Origin: Maritalea mobilis
GTDB taxonomy: Bacteria > Pseudomonadota > Alphaproteobacteria > Rhodobacterales > Rhodobacteraceae
Length of the DNA: 64,000 nucleotides
NCBI RefSeq assembly: GCF_019800885.1
Contig: NZ_JAHVKE010000001.1
Span: 992,001-1,056,000 of the forward strand
Direction: 5' to 3'
Of this stretch, positions 35,654-45,275 are shown one piece after another. Each line of letters opens with the position of its first letter. Position 1 is the stretch's first letter. Below the pieces are notes generated by a model. The model was not told the DNA's origin. It worked only from the letters and a program-made list of their open reading frames with translations, and did not search any database. The position numbers and the translations under genes were made by a program.

Positions 35654-38251
35654 ATGAAGGACGCCGCCCCCCAGCCGATCCACCTTGCCGATTACCGTCC
35701 ACCCAGCCACCTGGTGGAGAGCGTACACCTGACCTTCCGGCTGTCGCCCAACGACACGCGCGTGAAGTCGAAAATCGCCTTTCGCGCCAATCCCGAGGGG
35801 CTGGACGAGGGCAACCTGCGCCTCGACGGCGAGAACCTGCGCCTGATCACGCTGTCGCTGAACGGCAAGCCGCTGACGGCCTTCGACTACCTGCTGACGC
35901 CCGAGGGCCTGACCATCCCGGCCGAGCGCCTGCCCGGAGACGCCTTCACGCTGGAGGCCGAGGTCGCCATCGACCCCGAGGCGAATACCGCGCTGGAGGG
36001 GCTTTACACCTCGAACGGCATGTTCTGCACCCAGTGCGAGGCCGAAGGTTTCCGCAAGATCACCTTCTACCCCGACCGCCCCGACGTGATGGCACCCTTC
36101 ACGGTGCGCATTGAAAGCGACCTTCCGGTGCTCCTGTCGAACGGCAACCCCATCGCCCAGGGCGACGGCTGGGCCGAGTGGCACGACCCCTGGCCCAAAC
36201 CCGCCTATCTTTTCGCGCTGGTCGCGGGCGATCTTGTCGCCCATTCCGACCGCTTCACGACCGCCAGCGGCACGGATGTCGACCTCAATATCTGGGTGCG
36301 GCCCGGGGACGAGACCCGCTGCGCCTATGCGATGGACGCGCTGAAACGCTCGATGGCCTGGGACGAGCAGGTCTATGGCCGCGAATACGATCTGGACGTG
36401 TTCAACATCGTCGCCGTGGACGATTTCAACATGGGCGCGATGGAGAACAAGGGGCTGAACATCTTCAACTCCAAATTCGTGCTCGCCAGCGCCGAGACCG
36501 CCACCGACCGCGATTACGACTTCATCGAGGGGATCGTCGCGCACGAGTATTTCCACAACTGGACCGGCAACCGCATCACCTGTCGCGACTGGTTCCAGCT
36601 GTGCCTCAAGGAGGGGCTGACCGTCTTTCGCGACCAGCAGTTCAGCGCCGACATGCGCAGCGCCCCAGTCAAGCGCATCGAGGACGTGCTGCAACTGCGC
36701 GCGCGCCAGTTCCGCGAGGATGCCGGCCCGCTGGCCCACCCCGTCCGGCCCGAAACCTATATCGAGATCAACAACTTCTACACCGCCACGGTCTACGAGA
36801 AGGGCGCCGAGGTCATCCGGATGCTGCGCGAGCTGGTCGGCCCCGATGCGTGGCGCGCCGCCCTTGACGTGTATTTCGCCCGCCATGACGGGCAGGCCTG
36901 CACCATCGAGGATTGGCTTCAGGTCTTCGAGGATGTCGCGCAACGCGACCTCAGCCAGTTCAAGCGCTGGTATTCGCAGGCGGGCACCCCGCGCGTGACG
37001 GCGGAGTGGTCCATCGCGGGCGACGACCTGACCCTGACCCTGCAGCAAGAGGTGCCGGAAACCCCCGGCCAGCCGCTCAAGGAACCCGCGCTGATCCCCG
37101 TGCGGCTCGGCTTTCTCAGCCCCGAGGGCGTGGACCTGTTGCCCGACACGGTGCTGGAGCTCGACAGCCCGGACCTCACCCGCACATGGGACCTCGCCGC
37201 CCTCGCGCGCGAGGCCGGTGTGCCCCGCCCGGACCGGGTGATCCCGTCGCTGCTGCGCGGCTTCTCGGCGCCGGTCATCCTCGACGCGCCGCTCTCGGCC
37301 GAGGATCGCGCGGTGCTGCTGGCCCATGACAGCGACCCGTTCAACCGATGGGAGGCAGGCCGCAGCCTGCTGCGCGAGGCCATTGTCGCCGACCTGTCCG
37401 GAACGCCGTTCGACACCGGGATGGTGATCGACGCGATCGGCAAACTGGCCGGGGACGAAACGCTCGACCCGGCCTTCCGCGCGCTTGCGCTCGGCTTTCC
37501 GTCGGAGGATGACATCGCGCAGGCCGTCCATGATGCGGGCCTCGTGCCCGATCCGACCGCGATCCACGCAACCCGACAGGCCATGTCGGAGCGGATGGGC
37601 ACGGCCCTGGCCCCCCTCTTCCGCCAGCTGTACGCGGCGCATGACCCCGGTCCCGATTACAGCCCCGACGCCGCCTCGGCCGGCAAGCGCGCCCTGCGCA
37701 ACACCGCGCTGCGCTTCCTGTCGCCACCAAGCGACCCGTCGCTGGCCCGCGCACAGTTCGACGCCGCCACCAACATGACCGACCAGGTCGCGGCGCTGAC
37801 CTGCCTGATCGCCGCGGGAGACCGAGAGGCCCCCGCCGCCTTCGAGGCGCAGTGGAAAGGCGACCGGCTGGTGATGGACAAGTGGTTCATGCTGCAGGTC
37901 AGCACAACGCCGCCCGCCGACGCCCTGGCGGTCGCCCAGACCCTGACCGAACACCCGCTCTTCGACTGGAAGAACCCCAACCGCTTCCGCTCGGTCATCG
38001 GCGGGCTCAGCATGAACCCGGCGGCCTTCCACGATCCCTCCGGCGCGGGCTACCGCTTCGTGGCCGACTGGCTGATCCGGATGGACGGCGCCAACCCGCA
38101 AACGGCGGCGCGGCTCTCCACCCTGTTCGAGACCTGGCCGCGCTATGACACCGACCGGCAGGAGATGATCCGCGCCGAACTGGACCGCATCGCCGCGACC
38201 GAGGGGCTGAGCCGCGACATGACCGAGATGGTGGCCCGCATCCGCGGGTGA
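35654..38251 (+). CDS. pepN: Aminopeptidase N (M1 family)
   Basis: This 865-residue metalloprotease has the exopeptidase motif GAMEN (about residues 261-265) and the zinc motif HEYFHNWTGNR (HExxH at about 297-301), with the third ligand Glu near residue 320 (CLKEGLTVF). The C-terminal helical domain characteristic of the bacterial PepN type is present. It removes N-terminal amino acids from peptides in the cytoplasm. The ATG at 35654 gives the family N-terminus. A structured intergenic region follows. Confidence 0.97.
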   Translation: MKDAAPQPIHLADYRPPSHLVESVHLTFRLSPNDTRVKSKIAFRANPEGLDEGNLRLDGENLRLITLSLNGKPLTAFDYLLTPEGLTIPAERLPGDAFTLEAEVAIDPEANTALEGLYTSNGMFCTQCEAEGFRKITFYPDRPDVMAPFTVRIESDLPVLLSNGNPIAQGDGWAEWHDPWPKPAYLFALVAGDLVAHSDRFTTASGTDVDLNIWVRPGDETRCAYAMDALKRSMAWDEQVYGREYDLDVFNIVAVDDFNMGAMENKGLNIFNSKFVLASAETATDRDYDFIEGIVAHEYFHNWTGNRITCRDWFQLCLKEGLTVFRDQQFSADMRSAPVKRIEDVLQLRARQFREDAGPLAHPVRPETYIEINNFYTATVYEKGAEVIRMLRELVGPDAWRAALDVYFARHDGQACTIEDWLQVFEDVAQRDLSQFKRWYSQAGTPRVTAEWSIAGDDLTLTLQQEVPETPGQPLKEPALIPVRLGFLSPEGVDLLPDTVLELDSPDLTRTWDLAALAREAGVPRPDRVIPSLLRGFSAPVILDAPLSAEDRAVLLAHDSDPFNRWEAGRSLLREAIVADLSGTPFDTGMVIDAIGKLAGDETLDPAFRALALGFPSEDDIAQAVHDAGLVPDPTAIHATRQAMSERMGTALAPLFRQLYAAHDPGPDYSPDAASAGKRALRNTALRFLSPPSDPSLARAQFDAATNMTDQVAALTCLIAAGDREAPAAFEAQWKGDRLVMDKWFMLQVSTTPPADALAVAQTLTEHPLFDWKNPNRFRSVIGGLSMNPAAFHDPSGAGYRFVADWLIRMDGANPQTAARLSTLFETWPRYDTDRQEMIRAELDRIAATEGLSRDMTEMVARIRG

Positions 38252-38540
38252 CCCGCGCGAGTCGGCGGGCGGGTCAAGGATCGCCCGAAGGGCGACCGCG
38301 CAACGCGCGGCTTGTCCTTGAGGCGACCGGCGACTCGCCTGCAGGCTCGGAATGGCCTGTTTGCCTGGCAGAATGGCCAGCAAACGGCCTCTCTGCAAAA
38401 AGCCGACCCCCGCCATGCCGCGCGCCGCATCCGGCCGGGCGCGCCCCCGCGCGGACCCGGCCAAAGGCCGACCCGCGCGCCACGCCCAAACCAAGGCGGC
38501 GTGGCGCAGCCATGCCGGCCTTGGGCGGGAGCCGCCCGCC
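38252..38540. other. 289-bp structured intergenic region between convergent genes
   Basis: No gene is visible here. The region is dense with inverted repeats: a branched structure at 38274-38321, an imperfect stem around 38354-38389 (GGCC, GTTTGC and TGGC arms) and a GGGCGG-GAG-CCGCCC hairpin at 38523-38537. No T-run marks a classical terminator. It probably insulates or stabilises the convergent pepN and membrane-acyltransferase transcripts. Confidence 0.6.
38274..38321. repeat. Branched inverted repeat (three-way junction)
   Basis: An outer stem TCAAGGA/TCCTTGA encloses two perfect 6-bp hairpins, TCGCCC-GAA-GGGCGA and CCGCGC-AAC-GCGCGG, separated from the closing strand by CTTG. This is a designed-looking secondary structure and not expected by chance at this density. 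Confidence 0.7.
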
Positions 38541-39314
38541 TCAGCGGATCAGTTGCGTGTAGGACCAGACCAGCGCGATGAGGACCGGCTGGTGCAACAG
38601 GTAGACCCAAAGCGAATGCTTGCCCGGCCAGGCCAGCGCGCGGGCCAGGCGCCCGCCATTCCATGTCGCGGCCCGGGTCCAGAGGCCGGTGACCGTTCCG
38701 ATCCGCCCCGCCGCCAGCCCCAGCAGGAACGGCCCCAGCCATGGGAACAGCGGCACGTAATCCACCGCGATGATCGGCACGGTCTGCAACCCCGTCCACC
38801 ACAAGGGCCATGGATCGAAGAACGCAGAGCGCGCCACATGCGGCGCCGCGAAGGCCAGCGCCGCCAGCAGGATCAACCCCACCGCCGGGATGCGGATCAT
38901 CAGCATCCCCACAAGGCTCGCCGCCGCGATGGCATGCAGGATACCGAAGAAGATGAAGGCCTGCGGGATCGCGATCCGGGTCGCCACTGTGATCAGAAGC
39001 GCCGCCGCCGCGATCTTGGCAAAGCGTTTCCAGAAGGACGGCCAGCGCGCGCCCTGCCCGTGCGCCAGCCACAGGCTCACCCCGGCGAGAAACAGGAACG
39101 ACCCCGCCGTGCAGATCGCCAGCATCCGCCAGCCCCCGGTCAGAACCGTGCCGCGCGGCAGGTATCCGAATGTCTCGAGGTCATAGGCGAAGTGAAAGAT
39201 CGCCATGGCCAGAAGCGCGAGGCTCCGCGCATGATCGAGCGCCAGCACCCGCCCGCGCCGCAACCACGTCCCGGCCCCCACCGCGGGGCCATGCCTGTGC
39301 ACAAGATCAACCAT
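38541..39314 (-). CDS. DUF1624 membrane protein (heparan-alpha-glucosaminide N-acetyltransferase-like)
   Basis: The protein has 257 residues and about seven hydrophobic segments. LALDHARSLALLAMAIFHFAYDLETFGYL near residue 25 contains the DxxR/FHxxYDL pattern of the DUF1624 acyltransferase family, and WPGKHSLWVYLLHQPVLI near the C-terminus is typical. Related proteins acetylate lysosomal heparan in animals; bacterial roles are unproven. ATG 39314 (MVDLVHRHG) is chosen over 39398. It is divergent from the PlsC-like gene. Confidence 0.83.
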   Translation of the reverse strand: MVDLVHRHGPAVGAGTWLRRGRVLALDHARSLALLAMAIFHFAYDLETFGYLPRGTVLTGGWRMLAICTAGSFLFLAGVSLWLAHGQGARWPSFWKRFAKIAAAALLITVATRIAIPQAFIFFGILHAIAAASLVGMLMIRIPAVGLILLAALAFAAPHVARSAFFDPWPLWWTGLQTVPIIAVDYVPLFPWLGPFLLGLAAGRIGTVTGLWTRAATWNGGRLARALAWPGKHSLWVYLLHQPVLIALVWSYTQLIR

Positions 39315-39439
39315 CGCGCCCGACCCTAGCAGCGGCACTTCGCCTTGCCCATGCCCGACGCAAGCGGGGGGCTGGAAAGGGCGCTGCGGGATCCCCATGT
39401 CATGACGGCGTTACAGGAGCATGTGATCCGAAGGGTGCC

Positions 39440-40387
39440 ATGCAGCCCGCCGCAGACCACTCCGATGCCTTCGACTGGCCGCCCGCCGCGGCGCCTGGCC
39501 CGGTCGAGGACCGGCTTGCCCCGCTGATCGAGGAGCGCGCGCCCTGGCTCTTCTCGGGACGGCGCGGCACGGCGACCGCGCGTGCCGTGCTCGACCGGCT
39601 TCTGGGTCAAAAACGCACCGTCGAGATTGCCACCGCGCTCGACCCGCATGCGGGCCCGCGCGTCATGGATACCGCGGCACGCCTCGTGTGTCGCAGGCTC
39701 GATGTCACGGGGCTCGGCAACATCCCCGCCACCGGACCCGCCCTGATCGTGGCCAACCATCCCACCGGCATCGCCGACGGCTTGACGCTTTGGCGGGCGC
39801 TGGCCACGCGGCGACCCGATCTCTTCTTCTATGCCAATGCCGATATCCTGCGCGTCCTGCCGCAACTGTCTCAGGTCATCGCCCCCGTCGAATGGCGCGA
39901 GGAGAAACGCTGCCACGCCAAGGCGCGCGCCACCATGGCCTACACCCGGCAGGCACTGGTCGAAGACGGGCGTCTCGGCGTGATCTTCCCGTCGGGGCGG
40001 CTGGCCAAGCGGCGCGGGCTGCGCCTGCATGAGCGGCCCTGGATGGCCTCCGCCGCGCAGATCGCGCGGCGCTTCGACGTGCCGGTGATCCCGATCCATA
40101 TCCGGGCCCGCAATTCGGCGCTGTTCTATGCCTTCGACGCGATCCACCCCACGCTGCGCGACATCACCCTGTTCCACGAGGTGCTGAACAAGGCGCGCCA
40201 ACCGTTTCGCGTCACCATCGGCGCGCCGATCCCGGCCGCCGATCTGCCCCGCGCCCCGGAGGCGGCGATTGCCCATCTGCGACGCGCCACCCTTGCCCTT
40301 GGCGAGGACCAGGGCGGCGGGGGGCTGTCGCTGCTCAAGGCCGGGCCGCCGCGCCTGCTGCCGTCGCCCCGGTTGGGCCTCGGCTGA
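39440..40387 (+). CDS. Lysophospholipid/glycerol acyltransferase (PlsC-like)
   Basis: This 315-residue protein has the acyltransferase NHX4D-type motif as NHPTGIADGL, then VIFPSGRLAKRRG and VPVIPIHIRA, all family landmarks (PlsC/LPLAT). The DALDPHAGPRVMDTAARLV region precedes it. It likely acylates a lyso-lipid at the cytoplasmic membrane, though no long transmembrane helix is evident. ATG 39440 follows AAGGGTG. The stop is followed 98 bp later by a small membrane protein. Confidence 0.85.
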   Translation: MQPAADHSDAFDWPPAAAPGPVEDRLAPLIEERAPWLFSGRRGTATARAVLDRLLGQKRTVEIATALDPHAGPRVMDTAARLVCRRLDVTGLGNIPATGPALIVANHPTGIADGLTLWRALATRRPDLFFYANADILRVLPQLSQVIAPVEWREEKRCHAKARATMAYTRQALVEDGRLGVIFPSGRLAKRRGLRLHERPWMASAAQIARRFDVPVIPIHIRARNSALFYAFDAIHPTLRDITLFHEVLNKARQPFRVTIGAPIPAADLPRAPEAAIAHLRRATLALGEDQGGGGLSLLKAGPPRLLPSPRLGLG

Positions 40388-40485
40388 GCGCCCGAGGGCC
40401 GCCGATCCGGCCGAAAAAGCGACCTGTCTCCAAGGTTTCCCAGTGGTGACACAAACTTGTCCAAATCGGGCGGTTTAACATCGCC

Positions 40486-40896
40486 ATGACCGACACGTTC
40501 GAATACGCAGCCCGTCCGGGCAATACCGCGATCAGCCTCGCAGCCTTTGCCGGGCTTTCGTTTCTGACCGTGCAACTCTGGGCCGTGATCCCGGGCTACG
40601 TGCTGCTTCTGCTGCTGCCCGCCCTCGCGATCAGCCTTGCACAGATGATCTTCGTGCCGAACTGGGGGCTGCGCATGGGACGCTCGGTCTGGCAGCTGGA
40701 TCTCGGGCGCGACAAGGCCTCAATCCCGGTCGGCCGGATCGCCTATCTGGAGGTCGCGGACCGCCGCGGACAAACCCGCATCGCGGTGGTTCTGGAGACG
40801 GGCGAGCGGATCGCGATGCCGAAACAGGCGCTGCCGGATCCCCTCGTGCTGATCCGCGAGGCGACCAGCCGCGGCATCCCCGTGCGCCACGCCTGA
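40486..40896 (+). CDS. Hypothetical two-helix membrane protein
   Basis: A 136-residue protein with two transmembrane helices (about residues 15-50) followed by a soluble beta-rich domain with GRSVWQLDLGRDKASIPVGRIAYL and VVLETGERIAMPKQALPD. The fold recalls PH-like bacterial domains but I cannot name a family. No neighbour gives a function. It is convergent with the lytic transglycosylase gene. Confidence 0.7.
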   Translation: MTDTFEYAARPGNTAISLAAFAGLSFLTVQLWAVIPGYVLLLLLPALAISLAQMIFVPNWGLRMGRSVWQLDLGRDKASIPVGRIAYLEVADRRGQTRIAVVLETGERIAMPKQALPDPLVLIREATSRGIPVRHA

Positions 40897-40911
40897 CCCG
40901 TCCCGGCAGGA

Positions 40912-41859
40912 TTACCCCGCGCGCGCCGGACGCACGACAGGACGGAGGCTCAACCGGTTCATCGGCCCCGAGATGGCCTCCATCACCACCGATCCGCCGG
41001 GCCGCGCGGCCTCGGCCAGGCCGGCGGGCCGCATTTGCGGGCGGGTGGCGGATTGGCAATAATCCTGCGACCGGACCCAGTTGCGCATATCCTCGCGCTT
41101 GCGGCGCGAATGGAACGGCCCCCAATCCGCGGCCACCCCGCGCATCCCTTCCGAGACGACATTATCGCGCGGCACGGTGATCCCCATGATGCGGATGCCG
41201 CAGCGCAGGTTCGCCGACCCGTCGAGCAGCGCCTCGGCGCTGGTCACGTCGCAATTGCGCCAGCGCGCCGTCCCCGGCGCGATCTGGACAAGGCCGAACC
41301 ACTGCCCACCGCCACCCACGGCGCGCGGGTTATGCGTGCTTTCATGCCACGCCAGGGCCGAGATCAGCCCGGCCCAGAAGGCCGCGCGCTGACCGCGATC
41401 GGCATTGATGTATCCGGGGCACCAAGCCTCGATATCCTCGGGCACGGTGTCGAGCAGCGGCGCGCCCGGCCCACGCAGCGCGGCCATGACGGCGGCGGTC
41501 CAGCGGTCGCCCCGCGGATGTTCGTCCCACCGGGCGGCGGGCACCAGCCAGCCGTCGCGGCGGCGCGGCCTGAGGCTCCGCTGCGGGGCCAGCGCGCTGA
41601 TCTCGGGTTCGGGCGGCAGGCTGACGGGGGTGTCGGCATCGGCCAAGGGGGGCGCTAGGACCATCTGGCCGGCCGTCACCTCGACCTCGGGCGTGCCTGG
41701 AAGAGTCATCTCGGGTGTGGCCGCGACAGGGCGCGGGATCGGGCGTAGCGACGACACCCCGGCAGGGCCGTCCTGCGCCGTCGCGGGCCGGGGCAAAAGC
41801 CCCGCCAGCACGATGCAGACGGCCAATGCCACAGCCTTGGTCAATGGCTTGGCAGCCAT
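40912..41859 (-). CDS. Lytic transglycosylase SLT-domain protein, copy 1
   Basis: The protein has 315 residues with a signal peptide (ending near RPATAQ), a low-complexity Pro-rich linker (about 30-105) and an SLT-like domain: IEAWCPGYINADRGQRAAFW, then LAWHESTHNPRAVGGGGQWFG with the putative catalytic Glu in HEST, and LVQIAPGTAR. Cysteine pairs (WCPGY, NCDV, RCGI, DYCQ) likely form disulfides. It would cleave peptidoglycan. ATG 41859 follows GGGGAGAG. It is a paralogue of the next gene upstream. Confidence 0.85.
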   Translation of the reverse strand: MAAKPLTKAVALAVCIVLAGLLPRPATAQDGPAGVSSLRPIPRPVAATPEMTLPGTPEVEVTAGQMVLAPPLADADTPVSLPPEPEISALAPQRSLRPRRRDGWLVPAARWDEHPRGDRWTAAVMAALRGPGAPLLDTVPEDIEAWCPGYINADRGQRAAFWAGLISALAWHESTHNPRAVGGGGQWFGLVQIAPGTARWRNCDVTSAEALLDGSANLRCGIRIMGITVPRDNVVSEGMRGVAADWGPFHSRRKREDMRNWVRSQDYCQSATRPQMRPAGLAEAARPGGSVVMEAISGPMNRLSLRPVVRPARAG

Positions 41860-41958
41860 GCGCTCTCCCCCCAGTTGCGATCGCGCACCGCGTGACACTG
41901 CACCCGCACGCGCGAAAAGGCAAGGAAAACAAGGGGCGAACATGGGGCTTGGCCCGCG

Positions 41959-42552
41959 TCAGCCCGCGCAGAAGGGCTGTGCGCTGACCCAGGCGCGCAT
42001 GTCCTCGCGCTTGTCGGATTGCACGAACGGCCCCCAATCGGCGGCCACGCCTCCGCGACCGCTGGCCACCACGCCATCGCGCGGCACGGTCGCTCCCCAG
42101 ATCCGCAGCGCGCAGGAGAGGTTGGCCTCGCCATCGCGCAGGGCATCGCCGCTGGTGGCACGGCAGCCGTAATGGCGCGCGGTGGCCGGGCTGATCTGGA
42201 CAAGCCCGAACCAGCGACCGCCGCCGCCCACGGCTTGCGGGTTCCAGGTGCTTTCATGGCGGGCCAATGCCGACAGCAGGCCAACCCAGAAGGCCTCGCG
42301 CTCGGCGCGGGTGCCCTCGGTATAGGCCGGGCACCAGGCCTCGATATCGGCGGGGACAAGGTCGGGCAGATGACCTGCGGGCGCGCCCTCTTCCAGCATG
42401 GCAAGGCTGGCATCGGTCCAGGCCGGGGCTTCGGGGCGGTGGTCCCAGCGCATCACGAACTCGGTCGGTTCCACTTCGGACGCGCCGAGCGGCAGCATGG
42501 AACAACCCGACAGGCCCAGCACGGCAGCCGCCGCCAGAATGAACGCTCGCAT
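41959..42552 (-). CDS. Lytic transglycosylase SLT-domain lipoprotein, copy 2
   Basis: This 197-residue protein has a lipobox (LGLSGC near residue 16) and the same SLT domain as its neighbour: IEAWCPAYTEGTRAEREAFW, LARHESTWNPQAVGGGGRW with the HEST Glu, and QISPATARHYGC. It lacks the long linker of copy 1. Together they look like a tandem duplication with different anchoring. It is 99 bp upstream of copy 1 on the same strand and may share transcription. Confidence 0.85.
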   Translation of the reverse strand: MRAFILAAAAVLGLSGCSMLPLGASEVEPTEFVMRWDHRPEAPAWTDASLAMLEEGAPAGHLPDLVPADIEAWCPAYTEGTRAEREAFWVGLLSALARHESTWNPQAVGGGGRWFGLVQISPATARHYGCRATSGDALRDGEANLSCALRIWGATVPRDGVVASGRGGVAADWGPFVQSDKREDMRAWVSAQPFCAG

Positions 42553-42692
42553 AATGATTTCTCGAAACTATTGCAGACAGCGCGGTGTGCCCGAGCCTGT
42601 ATGGCTGAGTCCATCGCCCTGTGGAAAACCCGGCAAGGTCGGCAGAAGCCCGCCGAAACCGGGCGGAAAGAACCGCATCCGCCAGAAAACGA

Positions 42693-42724
42693 CCGACGCC
42701 CCGTTCGGACATCCGAAACGGGGC
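42693..42724 (-). terminator. Possible terminator of the PfpI-family gene
   Basis: On the minus strand GCCCCGTTTCGG pairs with CCGAACGGGGC (one bulged base) 47 bp after the gene's stop. A four-T run follows after several G/C bases, so efficiency may be modest. Confidence 0.5.
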
Positions 42725-42770
42725 GCCGGGGTGGTCAGCCTGAAGCCGACCGGGGGGAAAGATCCTGCGA

Positions 42771-43331
42771 TCAGGCGGCCTTTTTCTCGTGGCGGCCTTC
42801 CTCGATCTCTTCGACGATCTTGCCGACGAACTCCTTCAGATCGTTCGGATTGCGGCTGGTGACGATACCACTGTCGGCCACGGCGGATTGATCGACCCAC
42901 TCGGCGCCCGCGTTGATCACGTCGGTCCTGATCGAGTGATACGAGGTCATCTGGCGGCCCTTGGCAAGGCCAGCCTCGACCAGCAGCCACGGCGCGTGGC
43001 AGACGGCGGCGATGACCTTGCCGTCGCGCGCGAACGCCTTGACCGTCTCGATGGCGCGGTCATCGACGCGCAGCAGGTCGGGGTTGATCTGGCCGCCCGG
43101 CAGAACCAGCGCGTCATAGGCCGCGACATCGATCTGGTCGAAGGACAGGTCCGCCTCGGCCTCGCGGCCCCAGTCGCTGCCTTCCCAGCCCTTGATGGGC
43201 TTGCCATCGGGCGTGGCGACATGGACCGTCGCGCCCTTCACGCGCAACTGGTCACGCGGGAATTCCAGTTCCGACTGCTCGAACCCGTGGGTGGCGATGA
43301 TCAGGATGTTCGACTCGGTGATGCTTGGCAT
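42771..43331 (-). CDS. DJ-1/PfpI family protein (type 1 glutamine amidotransferase-like)
   Basis: The protein has 186 residues with LIIATHGFEQSELEFPRDQL, then LVLPGGQINPDLLR and the nucleophile elbow AAVCHAPWLLVEAG (C111, H112). An acidic residue upstream (Glu in FEQSELEF) completes the DJ-1/PfpI site. Family members act as stress-related hydrolases or deglycase-like enzymes. An ATG at 43331 opens MPSITESNILII. It ends about 220 bp before the second SLT gene. The substrate is unknown. Confidence 0.9.
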   Translation of the reverse strand: MPSITESNILIIATHGFEQSELEFPRDQLRVKGATVHVATPDGKPIKGWEGSDWGREAEADLSFDQIDVAAYDALVLPGGQINPDLLRVDDRAIETVKAFARDGKVIAAVCHAPWLLVEAGLAKGRQMTSYHSIRTDVINAGAEWVDQSAVADSGIVTSRNPNDLKEFVGKIVEEIEEGRHEKKAA

Positions 43332-43504
43332 GAGATGTCCTTTCGGCTCGCTTGCATTGACGTTGGAACGCGCCCGTTCGGCGCGCCCTTCGCAGTCAAA
43401 ACGCGCGCGCCCGGCTTGCGTTCCATCGCTTGCCGCATGCCGCCCCCTTGCCCGCTTCGCGCCGCTGACCTAAACGCTTGGACAAACGAGACGGAGGCCC
43501 GAGA

Positions 43505-45028
43505 ATGCTCGACCTGACCCCAGACGAAAAACCGACCCCGAAACCCAAGATCATCCCCGGCGCCAAGCAGGATTGGGAACTGGTGATCGGCATGGAGGTG
43601 CATGCGCAGGTCTCGACCCGCGCCAAGCTGTTCTCGGGCGCCTCGACGCAATTCGGGTCCGAGCCGAACTCGAACGTGGCCTTCGTGGACGCGGGCATGC
43701 CCGGCATGCTGCCCGTCATCAACGAGGCCTGCGTGGCGCAAGCGGTGCGCACCGGGCTGGGCCTCAAGGCCGAGATCCACCTGAACTCGGCCTTCGACCG
43801 AAAAAACTATTTCTACCCCGACCTGCCGCAGGGCTACCAGATCAGCCAGCTCTATCACCCGATCGTGGGCGAAGGCGAAGTGCTGGTCGAGATGGGCGAC
43901 GGCACCGCGCGCACGGTGCGGATCGAGCGTATTCACCTCGAACAGGACGCGGGCAAGTCGATCCATGACATGGACCCGGCGATGAGCTTTGTCGATCTCA
44001 ACCGCACGGGCGTCGCGTTGATGGAGATCGTCAGCCGCCCCGACATCCGCGGTCCCGAGGAAGCGGCGGCTTACGTCAGCAAGCTGCGCCAGATCATGCT
44101 TTATCTGGGCACCTGCGACGGCAACATGCAGAACGGCAACCTGCGCGCCGACGTGAACGTGTCGATCTGCCAGCCGGGCGCGTATGAAAAATACCGCGAG
44201 ACGGGCGATTTCGGCTATCTCGGCACCCGCTGCGAGATCAAGAACATGAACTCGCTGCGGTTCATCCAGGCCGCCATCGAATACGAGGCGCGCCGCCAGA
44301 TCGCCATCGTCGAGGGCGGCGGCAAGGTCGACCAGGAAACCCGCCTCTACGACGCCGACAAGGGCGAGACGCGCTCCATGCGCTCCAAGGAAGAGGCGCA
44401 TGATTACCGCTATTTCCCCGACCCCGACCTTCTGCCGCTGGAAATCGAGCAGGCTTGGGTGGACGAGATCGCGGCCAACCTGCCCGAATTGCCAGACGCC
44501 AAGAAGGCGCGCTTCATCGGCGATTACGGCCTGTCGGATTACGACGCCAGCGTGCTGACCGCCGATCTGGAGGCCGCGCATTACTTCGAGTCCGTCGTGG
44601 CCGAGGCCAAGGACGGCAAATCCGCCGCGAACTGGGTCATCAACGAGCTGTTCGGTCGTCTCAAGAAGGACGAGAAATCCATCACCGACAGCCCGATCAC
44701 GCCCGCGCAGCTGGGCCAGATCGTGAAGCTGATCAAGTCCGACGCCATCTCGGGCAAGATCGGCAAGGACGTGTTCGAGATCTCCTACACCACCGGGCGC
44801 GACCCCGAGGAGATCGTCGAGACCGAGGGCATGAAACAGGTCACCGATACCGGCGCGATCGAAACGGCGGTGGACGAGATCATCGCCGCCAACCCCGCGC
44901 AGGTGGAAAAGGCGCAGGCCAACCCGAAACTGGCGGGCTGGTTCGTGGGCCAGGTGATGAAAGCCACCGGCGGCAAGGCCAACCCCAAGGTCGTGAACGA
45001 GATCGTGACGGCGAAGCTGGGGCTGTAG
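43505..45028 (+). CDS. gatB: Aspartyl/glutamyl-tRNA(Asn/Gln) amidotransferase subunit B
   Basis: This 507-residue subunit of GatCAB, which turns misacylated Glu-tRNA(Gln) or Asp-tRNA(Asn) into the correct amide form. The GatB core is visible: [15 protein letters not shown] near residue 30, [20 protein letters not shown] and [20 protein letters not shown], and the YqeY-like C-terminal tail. GGAGG lies 8 bp before ATG 43505; the longer in-frame start is not family-like. gatA and gatC are not in the window. Two small membrane genes follow. Confidence 0.96.
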   Translation: MLDLTPDEKPTPKPKIIPGAKQDWELVIGMEVHAQVSTRAKLFSGASTQFGSEPNSNVAFVDAGMPGMLPVINEACVAQAVRTGLGLKAEIHLNSAFDRKNYFYPDLPQGYQISQLYHPIVGEGEVLVEMGDGTARTVRIERIHLEQDAGKSIHDMDPAMSFVDLNRTGVALMEIVSRPDIRGPEEAAAYVSKLRQIMLYLGTCDGNMQNGNLRADVNVSICQPGAYEKYRETGDFGYLGTRCEIKNMNSLRFIQAAIEYEARRQIAIVEGGGKVDQETRLYDADKGETRSMRSKEEAHDYRYFPDPDLLPLEIEQAWVDEIAANLPELPDAKKARFIGDYGLSDYDASVLTADLEAAHYFESVVAEAKDGKSAANWVINELFGRLKKDEKSITDSPITPAQLGQIVKLIKSDAISGKIGKDVFEISYTTGRDPEEIVETEGMKQVTDTGAIETAVDEIIAANPAQVEKAQANPKLAGWFVGQVMKATGGKANPKVVNEIVTAKLGL

Positions 45029-45029
45029 C

Positions 45030-45275
45030 ATGGCGCGGCCCCGCCTGCGCGACGAGCTGGCCGCCCATAACGAGCGGGTGAAGCTGCTGGCGGGGTTCCT
45101 GAACGCGGTCGGGCTGGGCCTGATCGGCTTTGCCGTGCTGCGCCCGCTGACCGATGACGCCATTCCGCTGACCATCATGACCGCCATCTGGGCGCCCGCG
45201 GGACTCGCATTGCACGCCATTGCGCACTATATTCTTGGCATGATGCGCAAGGAGGCTTCCCATGACGCCCTTTGA
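45030..45275 (+). CDS. Small two-helix membrane protein
   Basis: An 81-residue protein with an amphipathic N-terminal helix (ARPRLRDELAAHNERVKLLAG) and two transmembrane helices. I do not recognise the family. The ATG at 45030 starts 1 bp after the gatB stop. The next small gene starts 14 bp before this one ends. Together they look like a coupled small-protein pair that may form a membrane complex; function unknown. Confidence 0.75.
   Translation: MARPRLRDELAAHNERVKLLAGFLNAVGLGLIGFAVLRPLTDDAIPLTIMTAIWAPAGLALHAIAHYILGMMRKEASHDAL

Noticed and set aside
35624-38494. A 956-codon frame opposite pepN on the minus strand
   Set aside because: It is an antisense shadow of the aminopeptidase with low-complexity Gly/Arg/Val composition and no motifs.
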